Source: Styela clava
Lineage: Eukaryota > Chordata > Ascidiacea > Stolidobranchia > Styelidae
Direction: 5' to 3'
DNA length: 64,000 bases
Assembly: GCF_964204865.1 (NCBI RefSeq)
Contig: NC_135252.1
Location: 17,939,383 to 18,003,382, forward strand
The position numbers were made by a program, and so were the translations under genes. Below, piece by piece: positions 1-11,160 of the stretch. The first letter of the stretch is position 1. Every line of letters begins with the position of its first letter. The notes below the pieces were generated by a model. That model was not told where the DNA came from. It made no database searches and worked only from the letters and a program-made list of their open reading frames with translations.

Positions 1-482
1 ACAGGTACTGCGGGAGTGACTTGACTAATCCTCGAACTCGTGATAGAACTAAAATAAGGAAATCGGAATAAAATAATGGCTTAACCCTGACCAGGTACAA
101 ATAATACATTCCGGTATCCGCCATCTTGGTATAAGCATACTTCAAATTTTGTTCAGAAGTACTTCGCTAAATTTGCTTCGCTACTATTAATATAGAAGAA
201 TTTGAATATTCTTTTATGGGGTGATTTTCTGCGTCACTGTCACTAAAATTGCTCCAGGTGAGGCTCGAACTCACAACCTCCGCATCACTCCGATACTGTC
301 ATATAAGTACGGCGCGCTAACCGATTGCGCCACTGGAGCGGGTGTTCTAATGAATTAGCGAATACTGATTAAACAATTTTATTTATTGATTAACATCACC
401 CTGCAGTCAGATTTGCCTCGGGGCTTACTCCATTAAATGAATTTGCCTGTTGCTTTTTTTCGCTCAATTTGTACATTTCTAG
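1..482. repeat. Segmental duplicate unit, copy 1 (contains tRNA-Ile)
   Basis: This stretch matches 3,655-4,113 in direct orientation with scattered substitutions and small indels. Its first ~140 bases resemble one half of the palindromic MITE at 20,285-20,520 (shared core around GTCCGCCATCTTGGT and the AAAATAAGGAAA region). It then carries the tRNA-Ile(UAU) gene, then a common tail ending near ACATTTCTAGG. The left edge may lie outside the window. I infer a locally duplicated segment or a composite repeat built on a MITE half plus a tRNA gene. Confidence 0.8.
250..339 (-). tRNA. tRNA-Ile(UAU) with a ~16-nt intron
   Basis: On the minus strand the sequence begins GCTCCAGTGGCGCAATCGG and ends in the complementary acceptor CTGGAGC plus discriminator A. 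The A box (GGCGCAATCGGTTAGCGCG) and B box (GTTCGAGCCTC) are intact. The anticodon stem CCGTA pairs with TGCGG once about 16 nt after the anticodon loop CTTATA are removed, which is where animal tRNA-Ile(UAU) genes carry their intron. A short T run (TTTT) follows the 3' end as a possible Pol III terminator. All stems pair, so this copy looks functional; it decodes the rare AUA codon. Confidence 0.9.
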
Positions 483-3029
483 GAAACAATTTTTCTTTGC
501 AGATTTTGAATGAACAACGAGACATTCAAAGATGGAAAGATAATCATATCAAGATGAGAAAAATTAGAAGATCAAACATGACTCAACAATTTATCACATA
601 TTATTGAAGATACGAGCATTGCTTGCAATTCTAACTTATGAAAATTTTTCATTGCAGCGAGAGGTCGGTTGCGTCTTCGATCAAACTTATTTCGGACGAT
701 ACATAGAAGAATTCTTTCACTTTTTGACCATTATGGAGATATTTTCTTTAACCGACAACCGCATATTTATTTTTCCATACTTTTTTGCAGTAGACTTTTT
801 AGAAACATAGCTGTGTTTACCTACCTCTGTCCATACCAAATTTCAATCAAATGGTTTGTTTTTGTCATCCACACGGTTATACCATATCGGAGGATTAGTT
901 TTTAATTCAGCTCAATGTACTAATTGTATGTTGAAACGAGCTCAAGTAGCATACTGATGTACTGTGAATCAAAACTATTTTAATAAAAAGGTTTATTAAC
1001 ATATTGGCACTTTTTATTAACATTTTTCTAGTTTCAATAGATATTAATAGTAAATTCACAGGTGTTTTCAACGCGATATAACCACACAAATGAATACCAT
1101 TGATAGAAATGTTTGAAACGGGAAAATCGTAGAACAACGCAGTTCGGTTAAAATGTAGGGACAAAATGAATAGGAGTGATTTACCTTTGGTCATTGCGCT
1201 AAAAACCATAAATGAGGGCATCACTATTTCGTTCATCTCAGTTCCAGTCCGTTAGAAAATTTGGAAATATCATTAAATCCTTATCATTGGAATTGAGACA
1301 AAGACAGAAATTACAGAAGTAAGATTTAGGGAAACAGCGCAACTTTTCGGGCCATTTCATAATTCAATGCCGATCTTATTTCTAGCCCTGATTGTCCAAT
1401 TTCATAGCTTATTTGTGATGTTTACTGCATAAAGTTGTGTTAGTTTTTCAGTGAAAATGCCAGCTTTTATTGTCGGTTCTATTTCATATATATATTGGCA
1501 TGAATGTTTAGTTTTATCTTCAATGTTGATAAGGCAGTGGAATGAGTTGTAACGGGAAGCACTGCACGCTCAGTCAACATTTCTAAACGGAGAGGGTATT
1601 AGAGTATATTGCAAGACTTAAACCAAGCAGTACAATGAGCAATAATATTTATTAAATCATGATAATTTGTATCACAACTCCAAATATTGAATAAATCATG
1701 AATGTGAGGCGGAAAACAAAAGAATCTGGCGACATCGATGTTTTAGGACAGGGGTGTGCACTTGTGCAGCCCGCGGAAAAGTGCCAATTTTGAATGGTGT
1801 GCGGCCATCGAAATCGTGTAATTCCGTTTATAATCTGGCTCCCTTTGCGTTGCAAAGCTTGTATCCGAGTCCAATTTATTGTTTATTCCTATGATGTTAC
1901 AGTGTCCTATATCTCCTAATATTATGAGATACAAATAGGCCGCGAGTCGAGGCCCTGAAAAACGCCTAGAAAGTGAGTTTCGTAGCGCACATCAGGTAAC
2001 TACCTGAAAATGATTTTAAAATGTTCCTTAAAAATTTAGTAACAAATATTGCCTGGTTCCCACTTCCAAAAGTTGCACGTTTTACGGAAAAGCGTTTTAC
2101 GGAAAAGACGCTTTTACTACAAGGAATATGTGCTACGATCTGTCCTATATTCTCTACATTTTCGGCAATGAACAACGACTTTTGCATGACGTAACAATCG
2201 AATCGTACCAGCTGTTAGCGAGCGGATGAATATTAGTTATTACTGCTCGACCTTGCGTTGAGTCGGGCAGCCTTTCCATAGCCCTGTTTAGGTATTATTA
2301 GTTAGGTTATGCTAAGACGTTGTTGAAAAATGTGAGTTATTAAACACTTGTAGATCCTTACCACGGATTTGGGCTGTGAGACGAAGCCTTGAAAACGCCC
2401 AGAAAATGAGTTTCGTAGAGCACATCTGGTAACTAAATAAATTCTTCAGTTTTGTGTGAAACTGAACATACTGAACGCATTACAACTTGTTCCCCAATCC
2501 TGATGCGAAATTGAATATAAGAGGTTCCCGGAAATTCAATTACCATAAGTTTACAACACATACATAAGAACTATGCAATTCGAGAGCCCTACAGCACACT
2601 AACACAAATGTATTTCTGTAATGTTTTGCCTGACCAAAATCGGACTTCCTCAGTCAATCATAATTTATAAGGTAGATTACAAAAAATATGGCATACATGT
2701 AACCAACAACAAAAAATACTTTAATTGTGTGACAGGAGACGCGAGTGACCTCGGAAGCAGCGACACCAACAACGCTAATTCACATTAGCGAATACATTTT
2801 ATGTAATAATCACAAGCAGTTTACAACAAGAACAGCATAAAAAGCTACATCCATTTTATAGAAGCTATCAAACGTATTAATTTTTAAGCAATGAAGTCAC
2901 AAATTAACATCGTGAGCACGAAAACACAAATAAATCAGTTATTTCTCCCTTAGAAATTTACCGGAAAAGTCAAGAAAATTAAATGAATGTACATAACATA
3001 GTGAACAGAAATATTACAATTAGTCTTTT
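483..3029. other. Intergenic stretch, no gene recognised
   Basis: Only short open frames without recognisable motifs occur here. The sequence is AT-rich with no clear splice-linked exon. A degenerate internal similarity (a phrase around TTTCGTAG.GCACATC.GGTAACTA) occurs twice, near 1,978 and 2,411, suggesting an old dispersed repeat. Nothing else can be supported. Confidence 0.6.
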
Positions 3030-3129
3030 TTTAATTTATGTGGTTATGAATTTGAACAAAGGCAATATTATTTCTAGAAACAGGACTACGACACTAACGA
3101 ATGTCCGAAAACAAAACAAATAAATGATA

Positions 3130-3540
3130 CTTATTAAATCAACTGCGATATCTAATTCACTTTCTTCTGAATTGTTTTCGAAATCCACTACCTCGAAAAT
3201 CGACTTTTCCTCTATAAGTGTACTGTGATTTTTGCAGTCAATACAAAAACAAAAATCTGTGCAATTTAAGTTGATTTTAGCACACTTGCATAAATTATTT
3301 TGACTATTTTTCCTACACTTGCAGTTTGCCAAATCAAGAACTGATTGGAGGGCCACATGCTTCTTCAGTGAATCATTGTTGGGTGGAGAGTATAATCCTT
3401 ATGTTTGTCAGTGTTAAATAGACGTGCCCTGGTATCATTTACATTCTTTATATCCTCTTCATACAGTGAACAAACAAATGCCCCAGATTTATTTAGTAAT
3501 GCCTCGTTAACCTCAAAAGATCTTCATAGTTGAGAAAAAA
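3130..3540 (-). pseudogene. Decayed transposon-associated ORF with Cys-rich (CXC-like) tail
   Basis: In one minus-strand frame, 3,540-3,390 encodes a peptide with the order LYEEDIKNVNDTRARLFN; the frame then shifts, and 3,380-3,190 continues with NDSLKKHVALQSVLDLANCKC and a cysteine-spaced run ending FCFCIDCKN. From general knowledge, this order (a KDVNEAR-type motif, a PPT.D.L..H motif, then a CxCxxxxxxxxCxCxxxxxxCTxxCxCxxC tail) recurs in proteins linked to animal mobile elements. The frameshift and the apparent loss of the segment between the H motif and the Cys tail make it a remnant. The family name is uncertain. Confidence 0.5.
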
Positions 3541-3654
3541 TGAATTGACAACCTCAATGAAGTCTACAACATGAGTTTGATGGGCAGTTCCAATTGCAGC
3601 AAAGTGCTAAAGTATTTCAATATGAATAGCCCATCTAAGCTGTTGATTTTAGGT

Positions 3655-4113
3655 ACAGGTACTGCGGGAGTGACTTGGCTAATCCTCGGACTCGTGATAG
3701 AACTAAAATAAGGAAATCGGAATAAAATAATGGCTAACCATGACCAGGTACAAATAATACATTCCGGTATCCGCCATCTTGGTAAGCATTCTTCAAATTT
3801 TGTTCAGAAGTACTTCGCTAAATTTGCTTCGCTATTATTAATATAGAAGAATTTGAATATTCATTTTATGGGGTGATTTTTTGCGTCACTGTCTTTAAAA
3901 TTGCACTAGATGAGGCTCGAACACACAACCTCCGCATCACTCCGTTACTGTCATATAAGTACGGCGCGCTAACCGATTGCGCCACTGGAGCGAACTAATT
4001 AAACAATTTTATTTATTGATTGACATCACCCTGCAGTCAGATTTGCCTCGGGGCTTACTCCATTAAATGAATTTGCCGACCGCATTTTTTCGCTCAATTT
4101 ATACATTTCTAGG
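3655..4113. repeat. Segmental duplicate unit, copy 2
   Basis: Direct repeat of 1-482 with the same order: a MITE-half-like start, a tRNA-Ile-like segment, then the shared tail. This copy has more damage than the first (small deletions after position 3,735 and a missing ~20 bp between the tRNA and the tail), so it is probably the older or less constrained copy. Confidence 0.8.
3902..3991 (-). pseudogene. tRNA-Ile(UAU) pseudogene
   Basis: Same layout as the tRNA at 250-339: an intact 5' half, A box, anticodon TAT and intron. The 3' acceptor strand has changed from CTGGAGC to CTAGTGC, so two acceptor pairs are lost, and the T-stem reads GTGTTCGAGCCTCAT with a further change. An active tRNA is unlikely. 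Confidence 0.75.
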
Positions 4114-5886
4114 TAGCATATTTTTTTTGAGGGTTTTTAATAGAACAGCGGAAGGACGGTTGTGTATCTTAGATTTGAGTATGCTCATTTGGGTTTTCCT
4201 TCAATCGGCAACGCATATTGCGAAGATCAAATGAGATATTTATCTTTCCATGTTTCCATAAAAAATATAAAGTATATAAATATTTAAACAACTAACATGA
4301 AGGCATTACTATTCAAATCATTTCAGTGTCAGTGCGATAGATAATTTCGCATAATTATTAAACCGGTCGAAGTAAATATGAAATGAAATTAACACCTCGA
4401 AACAATGCAAAATTAAATGCCAATTTATTGAAAATAGCGTGAGACTTAACGCTCACAAAATTTTTTTTTTGCGATACACTTATTACGGAGTACATTAATT
4501 CAAATTTAGGTCAAAGCAGTAGGAATATAGTAAGGACGTTCTCGCGGAATTGATAAAACCCCCCCTCCCTAATTGTCAGAAGAGATAAATCAGGGGCGGT
4601 AAAGGGCAATTGTGAATTTTCGGAAAGTCAGAATTATTGCAAAACTTGTTTTGTTTGTTCATATGCAAACATAACATTCATCTCCCTGGCACTTCTGCTG
4701 GAAGAGGAGCATGGCGGCAGAGGTCGATTTCGCGATGATATGCTGTTTGTGTTACACGTTTTATATCAGCCGCGGACCGACTGACTGATCGTAGCAACTA
4801 TTCATGTGAGTAATTAGAATAATTTACCGGAATTCAAGTTTGACGACGTGACAGAATATGCCTGAAGATTTGTTAGAAATGGAAGGGATTTACAACTTTT
4901 TCTGTGGATCGTTTATCCATAATTACAGGGGGCAAGTCACCGATAAAAGTCAGTAGGATTTGAGACGAATGCGATAATAATATAGGAAATGCTGTAGGAG
5001 GGCGTCGATACAAAAAGTTGAAGAACCAATGGTCAAGTCTAGTGTACGTGGACAATCTGATTTCGACCGCGATCGCCTAAAATCTTCAAAATAGCTCGCG
5101 ATCGACAACTCGTTAAAAAGGTCGAAAACACACGAGTTCTGAATAGGCAGATAAACTGCATACACGCAAATAAAAATAAGCTCAGTTGTTTGGGCGCATT
5201 TCTAAAGAAGTTGGAATTTGTATTTTTTATATTCAATTTAATTTGTTAATTTGATTATGTGATTGTACCCGAAGTAAAGGTTTCAACATATATTTAAGAT
5301 TCATCCAAATCGTACAATTCAAATCTCAGGCCTGAATAATTTTTTGTCGCAAGCTGGGCCGCAGCCTGGATTTTCAAAAGGGGGTTTCAAATTCAGAATA
5401 ATGATCTTTTTTGCGCACGGTAAATTATACATACGGACTCATTTCAATTGTCTTCCTTATTAATTTAGTTGTGCCAATTTAACCCGCTGTTGTTTCGACA
5501 AAATAATAGCATTATTACTCTGGAATACTACTGCAATATGTGGACATAAAAGTGTGTCGTAAAGTGTCCGATCACGCTACTCTCGGAGTGAGACAATAAC
5601 TTCAGCATACTGAAGAACTTTCTGTAGAATCGTTCGTCAGACAAGGCAAGCGGTATTCGGCACCTTCATTTATAAACCTTGACATCAGCAAATCTCGCAT
5701 TTGTTACGTAACTCTGTCAGGATCTATCAAATACTGTATGAGTATGACGTATTTTGCGCATGTAGAGTACTATATTCTTTCTGTTTCGAAACACACAACA
5801 AGCGCTGCATGAGACTGATCCAAGGTGATTTTTTGGGGTATGTTATTAAATTTACCCGACATCAGACTAGATCGCCCAGATTGACT
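4114..5886. other. Intergenic stretch, no gene recognised
   Basis: AT-rich sequence with only short, overlapping open frames on both strands and no recognisable protein motif, splice pattern or RNA fold. No feature can be supported. Confidence 0.6.
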
Positions 5887-5895
5887 ATTCGATAG

Positions 5896-6066
5896 GGTTC
5901 CATTACATTTGAACCCATGACAATTGCACCTGTATGCTATTGCACCTATGGAACTTTTTTTGTTTCACGGATAGTTAAACCCATACTAACCCTAACCCAT
6001 GGGTTTTAGCACCCGCATATAGATTGAACCCGTGGATATACGCATGGGTTCAAATGTACGGTCACC
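5896..6066. mobile_element. MITE with 9-bp target duplication, copy 1
   Basis: A 171-bp near-palindromic element. Its ends are inverted copies (GGTTCCATTACATTTGAACCC on the left; reverse complement of the right end GGTGACCGTACATTTGAACCC). It is flanked on both sides by the identical 9-mer ATTCGATAG (5,887-5,895 and 6,067-6,075), a clean target-site duplication. There is no coding capacity. A 9-bp duplication suggests a Mutator-like transposase in trans, but that is inference. Confidence 0.88.
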
Positions 6067-6675
6067 ATTCGATAGCGATCGACTGGCTGAACACCCCTGG
6101 TCTAGTCACCTAGTACAATGGTTCCCGACCAAGCGCCCGTGAGTGGAAGGGTTGCGAAAGTCCACGAATGCACTAGTAACGGGCGCAGCTACAACAGTAG
6201 GTTTCCGAGCAACAGAGATTAACAGACTTGTCCATAGCCATAGGACATATTTTTCTGACCCATTCCCATCCCATAACAACTAGGCCTGTCCTATCCCACG
6301 GGATTCCCATTGGAATAAAATTAAATAAAAGTTGCTAAATTTAGGTTTGGCGTCTATTAAATAGGACTACATATACGAAGAGACATGCAAAGCAACAAAA
6401 TTTACGGACTTGGTCAACTTTATATTCATACTATTATATATACATGTGCCCATCAGCCCCTTCACGAAGTATATTGTTAATGCTGAGTATATTTTGCTCT
6501 TTATAATCAACAAGAGAGCTATGCTCAAATATATTGACACGAAATCCATAATGAAATGTTTTTTTTTGCGCTAAAGATTTGGTTTCTGCGAGACTAACTA
6601 CTTATACTAATGTTTTACCATCATTTCCCCGAAAATCATACAATTTTCGTGTCCCACGTATCTCATGGGAAATAC

Positions 6676-6863
6676 GGTGACCGTCCATCTGAACCCACGT
6701 ACATTTGAACCCATGTGTATATCTGCGGGTGTAATCTATATGTGGGTGCTAAAACCCATGGGTTAGGGTTAGTAGGGGTTCAAATATCCACAAAACCCAA
6801 AAAAATTCCATAGTTGCAATAGTGAGCAGGTGCAATTGTCGTGGGTTCAAATGTACGGGAACC
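6676..6863. mobile_element. MITE with 9-bp target duplication, copy 2
   Basis: Same family as 5,896-6,066, inserted in the opposite orientation: left end GGTGACCGTCC, right end GTACGGGAACC. It is flanked by the identical 9-mer GGGAAATAC (6,667-6,675 and 6,864-6,872). Both copies carry an internal ACCCATGGGTTAGGGTTAG-type core. Two copies with different but perfect 9-bp duplications define the family ends precisely. Confidence 0.88.
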
Positions 6864-7008
6864 GGGAAATACAAATTTTGGGATCCCCCAAAACAGAAAC
6901 TGCAGTTTCGATTCATCCGCTCTTGTAACTTGCGCACTGCGCATCGCACACACACACTCGGCGGGTCTCAAAATTCTCTCGCTTTACAAAAATCTAGATC
7001 ACAATATC

Positions 7009-7197
7009 AATAATTGATTGATAACTCGCTAATTATACGACATAATTCGCCCAAAATCAATAGGATTCTGGTCCGAGATAAGATGAATGCACATGCAAAA
7101 TCTGGAGCAGATTCAATCTTGCTTTCGCGTGCATCTAACAAACATACAGACAAATACCTATCAACATATTTACCGATTAAAAGCGATAAGTAATAAT
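7009..7197 (+). repeat. ~300-bp dispersed repeat family, copy 1 (partial)
   Basis: Shares the order ACTCGCTAATTATACGACATAATT, ATGCACATGCAAAATCTGGAGCAG, a CAGACAGACAAATACCTATCAAC stretch and a terminal CGATAAGTAAT with copies near 22.8, 35.0, 41.8, 43.9 and 57.5 kb. Only the right two-thirds is present. The nearby GGATCCCCCAAAACAG (~6,881) is the usual left part, separated by unrelated sequence. Confidence 0.8.
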
Positions 7198-7305
7198 ACA
7201 CACAATTAGTCACCGACATTCGAAAATACTACACAATATATGAAAATCAATATTAAATCTTTTTCATGTCACATTTTTGTTTACGATGTTGATTTCATTG
7301 CAAGT

Positions 7306-7503
7306 CTAGTCAAAGTCAATCTGGCATAAAACACCAAATTTTTTTGTCACCGGGTCCTGATTGTTCATTCCGTTAGAATTTGATCCAGGTTGATAGACCG
7401 CGATGGCAACACCGGTATAATATCCGCCACTTCTAGGGTAGTTTTTCGCCCATTTCACGTAAGGTGCTTGTTCGGATCCGTTTGAGAGATAGACAATTCC
7501 ACT
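7306..7503 (-). CDS. Orphan terminal exon, possibly of a C-type lectin-like gene
   Basis: A 65-codon open stretch follows a good acceptor (TATTCAG at 7,504-7,510 on the minus strand) and ends with TAG at 7,306-7,308. It encodes WAKNYPRSGGYYTGVAIAVY, then a QPGSNSNG-like stretch, and closes FGVLCQIDFD. The exon is richer in G+C than its surroundings and shows coding-like codon choice. The Trp/Gly-rich body and a near-terminal Cys in a hydrophobic strand resemble the end of a C-type lectin-like fold, but this is tentative. No upstream exon was found on the minus strand before gene A, so it may be a 3' remnant or the end of a gene with long introns. Confidence 0.5.
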   Translation of the reverse strand, partial: SGIVYLSNGSEQAPYVKWAKNYPRSGGYYTGVAIAVYQPGSNSNGMNNQDPVTKKFGVLCQIDFD

Positions 7504-10500
7504 CTGAATATATTATAAAAACAAGATTGTAGTGTATACAAAAACTAAGATTTTATTAAAACCCATCACAGCCGGATGGCATATATTTAGAAATTATAAT
7601 TAGTAATTTATTTATTATCTTGAGAAAAAAAACATAATTAAAAAAAAAACAAATAGTATTATATCTGCGTGGATTATTTCCGCGTGGGAATTGGCCAGTT
7701 ATATAAATAGGACGGGATTGAACTCGAGCGAGTCATATCGATTCATGCGTCATAATAGGAAAATGTGATGTCTTACATTTCATATACGGAAGCCCTACAT
7801 GTATGAATGTCTACTCTGCTACATGTTTAAGAAGCATAAAATCGATGCGAATCGGATATGACGTGTTAATGTATCACTGATCCAAGACAGATCCTACTCT
7901 GATCCGTAAAAAAAAAAAAAAAAATAGGAAAATCTACCTTAATACAACCAAATACACAAAGAATATATACTATCACATTACGAAATGTGCTATGCAGTAG
8001 TAGGAAGATATACTATCACATTACGTCTCGTCAGCAGTCGCAGTTATTCGTTAGAGAGTGTCCTTTGGCAAATAGAGAACAAAAAATTTGTTCCTAGCCA
8101 TTCAGATGCAAATGATTTAGTGGAATCGGACATTTCTTATGTCGCACAACCTGACGCGAAGACACGACCTACCCAAACATAACACGTCTTCACTATGCGA
8201 CGGCGTAAGCTATAAGTCCTCTTACGGTCTCATTCTGTTGCTATAACAAATAGGAAATCAACCATACCAAACATGCGAGACTGCTATTATGATAAAAAAT
8301 GACGCGATCGGCAGGAATTGAAAAAGGTTGATTGTTTATTTACAAACTGATGCTTACTCTCGCATAAGCGTGACGTCGTACGAATAATGGTCCAGGAGCG
8401 CCATCTAGCGTGTAGAAAACAAAACAAAGCTTCCAACGAGCCCTGACTGATGTATCAGGCGTTATTGGTTAACGAGAAATTATAAATTGAAAAAAAAATT
8501 GGGCTTAGATGTGTCGGCAGCGTTGGGTTAATGTCTACCTTTTGGTTTCTAGTTATTCCAGTCCAAACTTCGATAACCGTAGATGAGTCTCCTTTACTTG
8601 CAATCCAAGGTCGAAAATAATTTAATAAATTGTCCAAGTGAGATGCTTACTAAGAAGTGCTTAGTAACATGGACATTATTGACACTGTTATCGAATTTGT
8701 TTTGTCTACGGCAGAAATGTTTATGTTTAGAAATAATTACTTATTGTAATTGATTCAATTGTATAATTATATATTCGTAAATAGTGAAATATATCATAGT
8801 ATAGTATTTTTAAATTTGAATTGATCAAAGGCGCAAAAGACCACTGAAGTTATAAGCGCCATAAAACATATAACAACAACAACATGTCTTAAAGATTTTC
8901 TTTTTCTTTAGAAAAGTTTCAGTTAATTTGCATACGGTAAAAATACGGCAATAAAATTAGCTGTTATCAATTTTACGTGGTGGTTGCTAAAGTAACAATC
9001 TCAAATTATTCATAAAATTTTTACATAGTTTCAGTGAAACACTAATTTAACCTTATGCATTGAAATTAACAAATGTACTTTATGGCCAATACGGAAAAGA
9101 ATATTTGTATAGTAAACCCCTGCTGGAAACTACAAAGTCTGGCGATATGTTTGAAATCGTAAATTACATTTTTGAAAGCATAAGAAAAAACGTGGCTGGA
9201 TCAGGATGGATGCTTTAAAACAATTCCGGGTTTGCTGCTCTCCGTCACGAACTTAGATCGGATCATGAGGGTTTATGTGTTATAATTTGATGCATTTTAC
9301 ATTTTGGTAATCAAACACTAGACTAGTGTCAAGTACTGTAAGCGTAACAAAACAACATTTTGAGGGTATCGGCCAGTTTTAACTAAATTATGGGTATGGA
9401 AATTTCTCCGAAGTAAATAATCACCGATTTGGTTTTGTAATGTGGTCGTGTAATGGAAGTTTCCCCGACCTTTGACTTTCATTGTTTTGATTTTGGTCGC
9501 TCTGACAAACATTGCAAATATTCAGACTTGTGTAGGGCGATAGACTGGTACGTTGCTCGTTTCAAAGGCCTTCGAATGGCATTTCACTGGTGATGGTGGT
9601 ATTTTAGTGCTTCTAAAGTTATACCATATTGTCAAGTGATCTATTATTAACGTTATTCCGCCTTCACATTGCCGTTACCATACCTAACTTAGTCCCAAAA
9701 GCCTATTTAACATACAAAAATGGAATCACTCAGAGATGCTTTTTTATGACTTGGTTCTCCAAGAACTTTTCTTTCCACCAGCTGGAGAAGGATGCAAAAC
9801 ATTTCATTGAAAGGTGATATTTAAACATATATGGTTGAAGAATGTCAGGGGACTGGGAGACCTGCGTGACTACCCGTACCGTATCCCATGGTTCAAAGAC
9901 TAATAGATAGCGACTAAGTTAAGACTAAAGTGGTGCGTTTAGTATAGAAACAAATGAAATGCAGGGGCAGTTTAAAAAGTCTTTTAAATACATTCTTGGA
10001 AACATTGCACAAACTACAGCAATCTGTGATTATGAACAGATAAATATTTTTTTCAGATACATTCATGATGGTTCAGTCGTCAATCTTGGTTCAACGCTAG
10101 ATTTCAAAGCCAAGTGCTATAGATAAGTTCAGGAGTCTCTGCCACCACATCATCTACAAATAGTGGTGTCACTGGATAGCCACCAAGTCTCTGATACAAT
10201 TTGTAAATTACATAAAATTACAAGACCAATGATGCTATAGTGATAAACATGGTCTAAAAATTGTTACATATTCATCAGAAATACTGGTATTTGTTGCCAT
10301 ATCGTTGGACTAACCAAGTCTATCCATCAGGGAAATAAAAGATTTGAGGGAGAGAGAAAAGATGAGAGGGAATAAAAGATTTTCCGCTGAGCCAAGCATG
10401 TACAAGCCTTCCCCAGCATTGGTAACAATCTATATGGAGGGAACAAAATGGATCAAACAGTTTTGTCGTCTGTAGTTGGTGCTAAGCCCACAAAGTTAGA

Positions 10501-11030
10501 TCGAGCCAGAGTTCCAATCATACCGGTTCAACCGAAAACTGTCGGGTATCTGATAGGTTTTACAATATAGTTTATTCATTCAGTGTAGAAATAGAATATA
10601 ACAGAATATAAAAAAATATATGATGAAGGAACAAGCAAGTAAATCCAAGAAAATTACTACAAATTATACAGTTTTCCAGATATTGTGTTGTATAGGATAA
10701 AAATACACACCAGATATATGCTTTTAGGCACAACAAACAAGAACCATGAAAGCAATGAAACGTCGAAATAATAGAATTAAATTCATTTCACAATTCCATT
10801 CACAGACATAATGTATCACAATGATTTTACTGTTGAGTTATTTTATTAAAGCTGCCTGGTTTCATCTCCTGATAATATGGAAGAATTGCGCTCACTGAGC
10901 ACTACCTCATTGTTATATAGTCGGATGGGCAAACACCCACCACTTGGTTCGGTTCTAAGTTATCAGGTGATTATGAACAAGTTGTAATTTATATGACAGT
11001 GATAAATGCAAAACAACCTAACAAAATAAG
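7504..11030. other. Intergenic stretch, nothing firmly recognised
   Basis: No convincing exon was found on either strand. An A18 run lies near 7,909. The sequence between about 10,380 and 10,550 contains a short plus-strand open frame (MDQTVLSSVVGAKPTKL...) with no motif I recognise. It may be decayed mobile-element sequence leading into the YqaJ-like trace that follows. Confidence 0.5.
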
Positions 11031-11037
11031 GATATTT

Positions 11038-11160
11038 ATCACACAAGACAGTTACTACCAAGTAAAGGGTCAACTTCTGGTATCAGGAGCAGCTTAGTTA
11101 GCAAATATGACACCAATGCTGGAAGAAGTATGTGTTTTCTCATTTTGAATTACGTTCAAA
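11038..11160 (+). pseudogene. Trace of a YqaJ-like exonuclease domain
   Basis: A plus-strand frame reads TQDSYYQVKGQLLVSGAA, then a stop, then LANMTPMLEEVCVFSF. The YYQVQGQLxVTGxxWCDF order is characteristic of YqaJ-type viral/transposon exonucleases. Only this one motif is seen and the frame is broken, so I call a faint remnant of a mobile-element gene. It could be chance. Confidence 0.3.

Noticed and set aside
5990-6760. Telomere-like CCCTAACCC repeats
   Set aside because: They occur once per MITE copy as part of its internal sequence, not as arrays.
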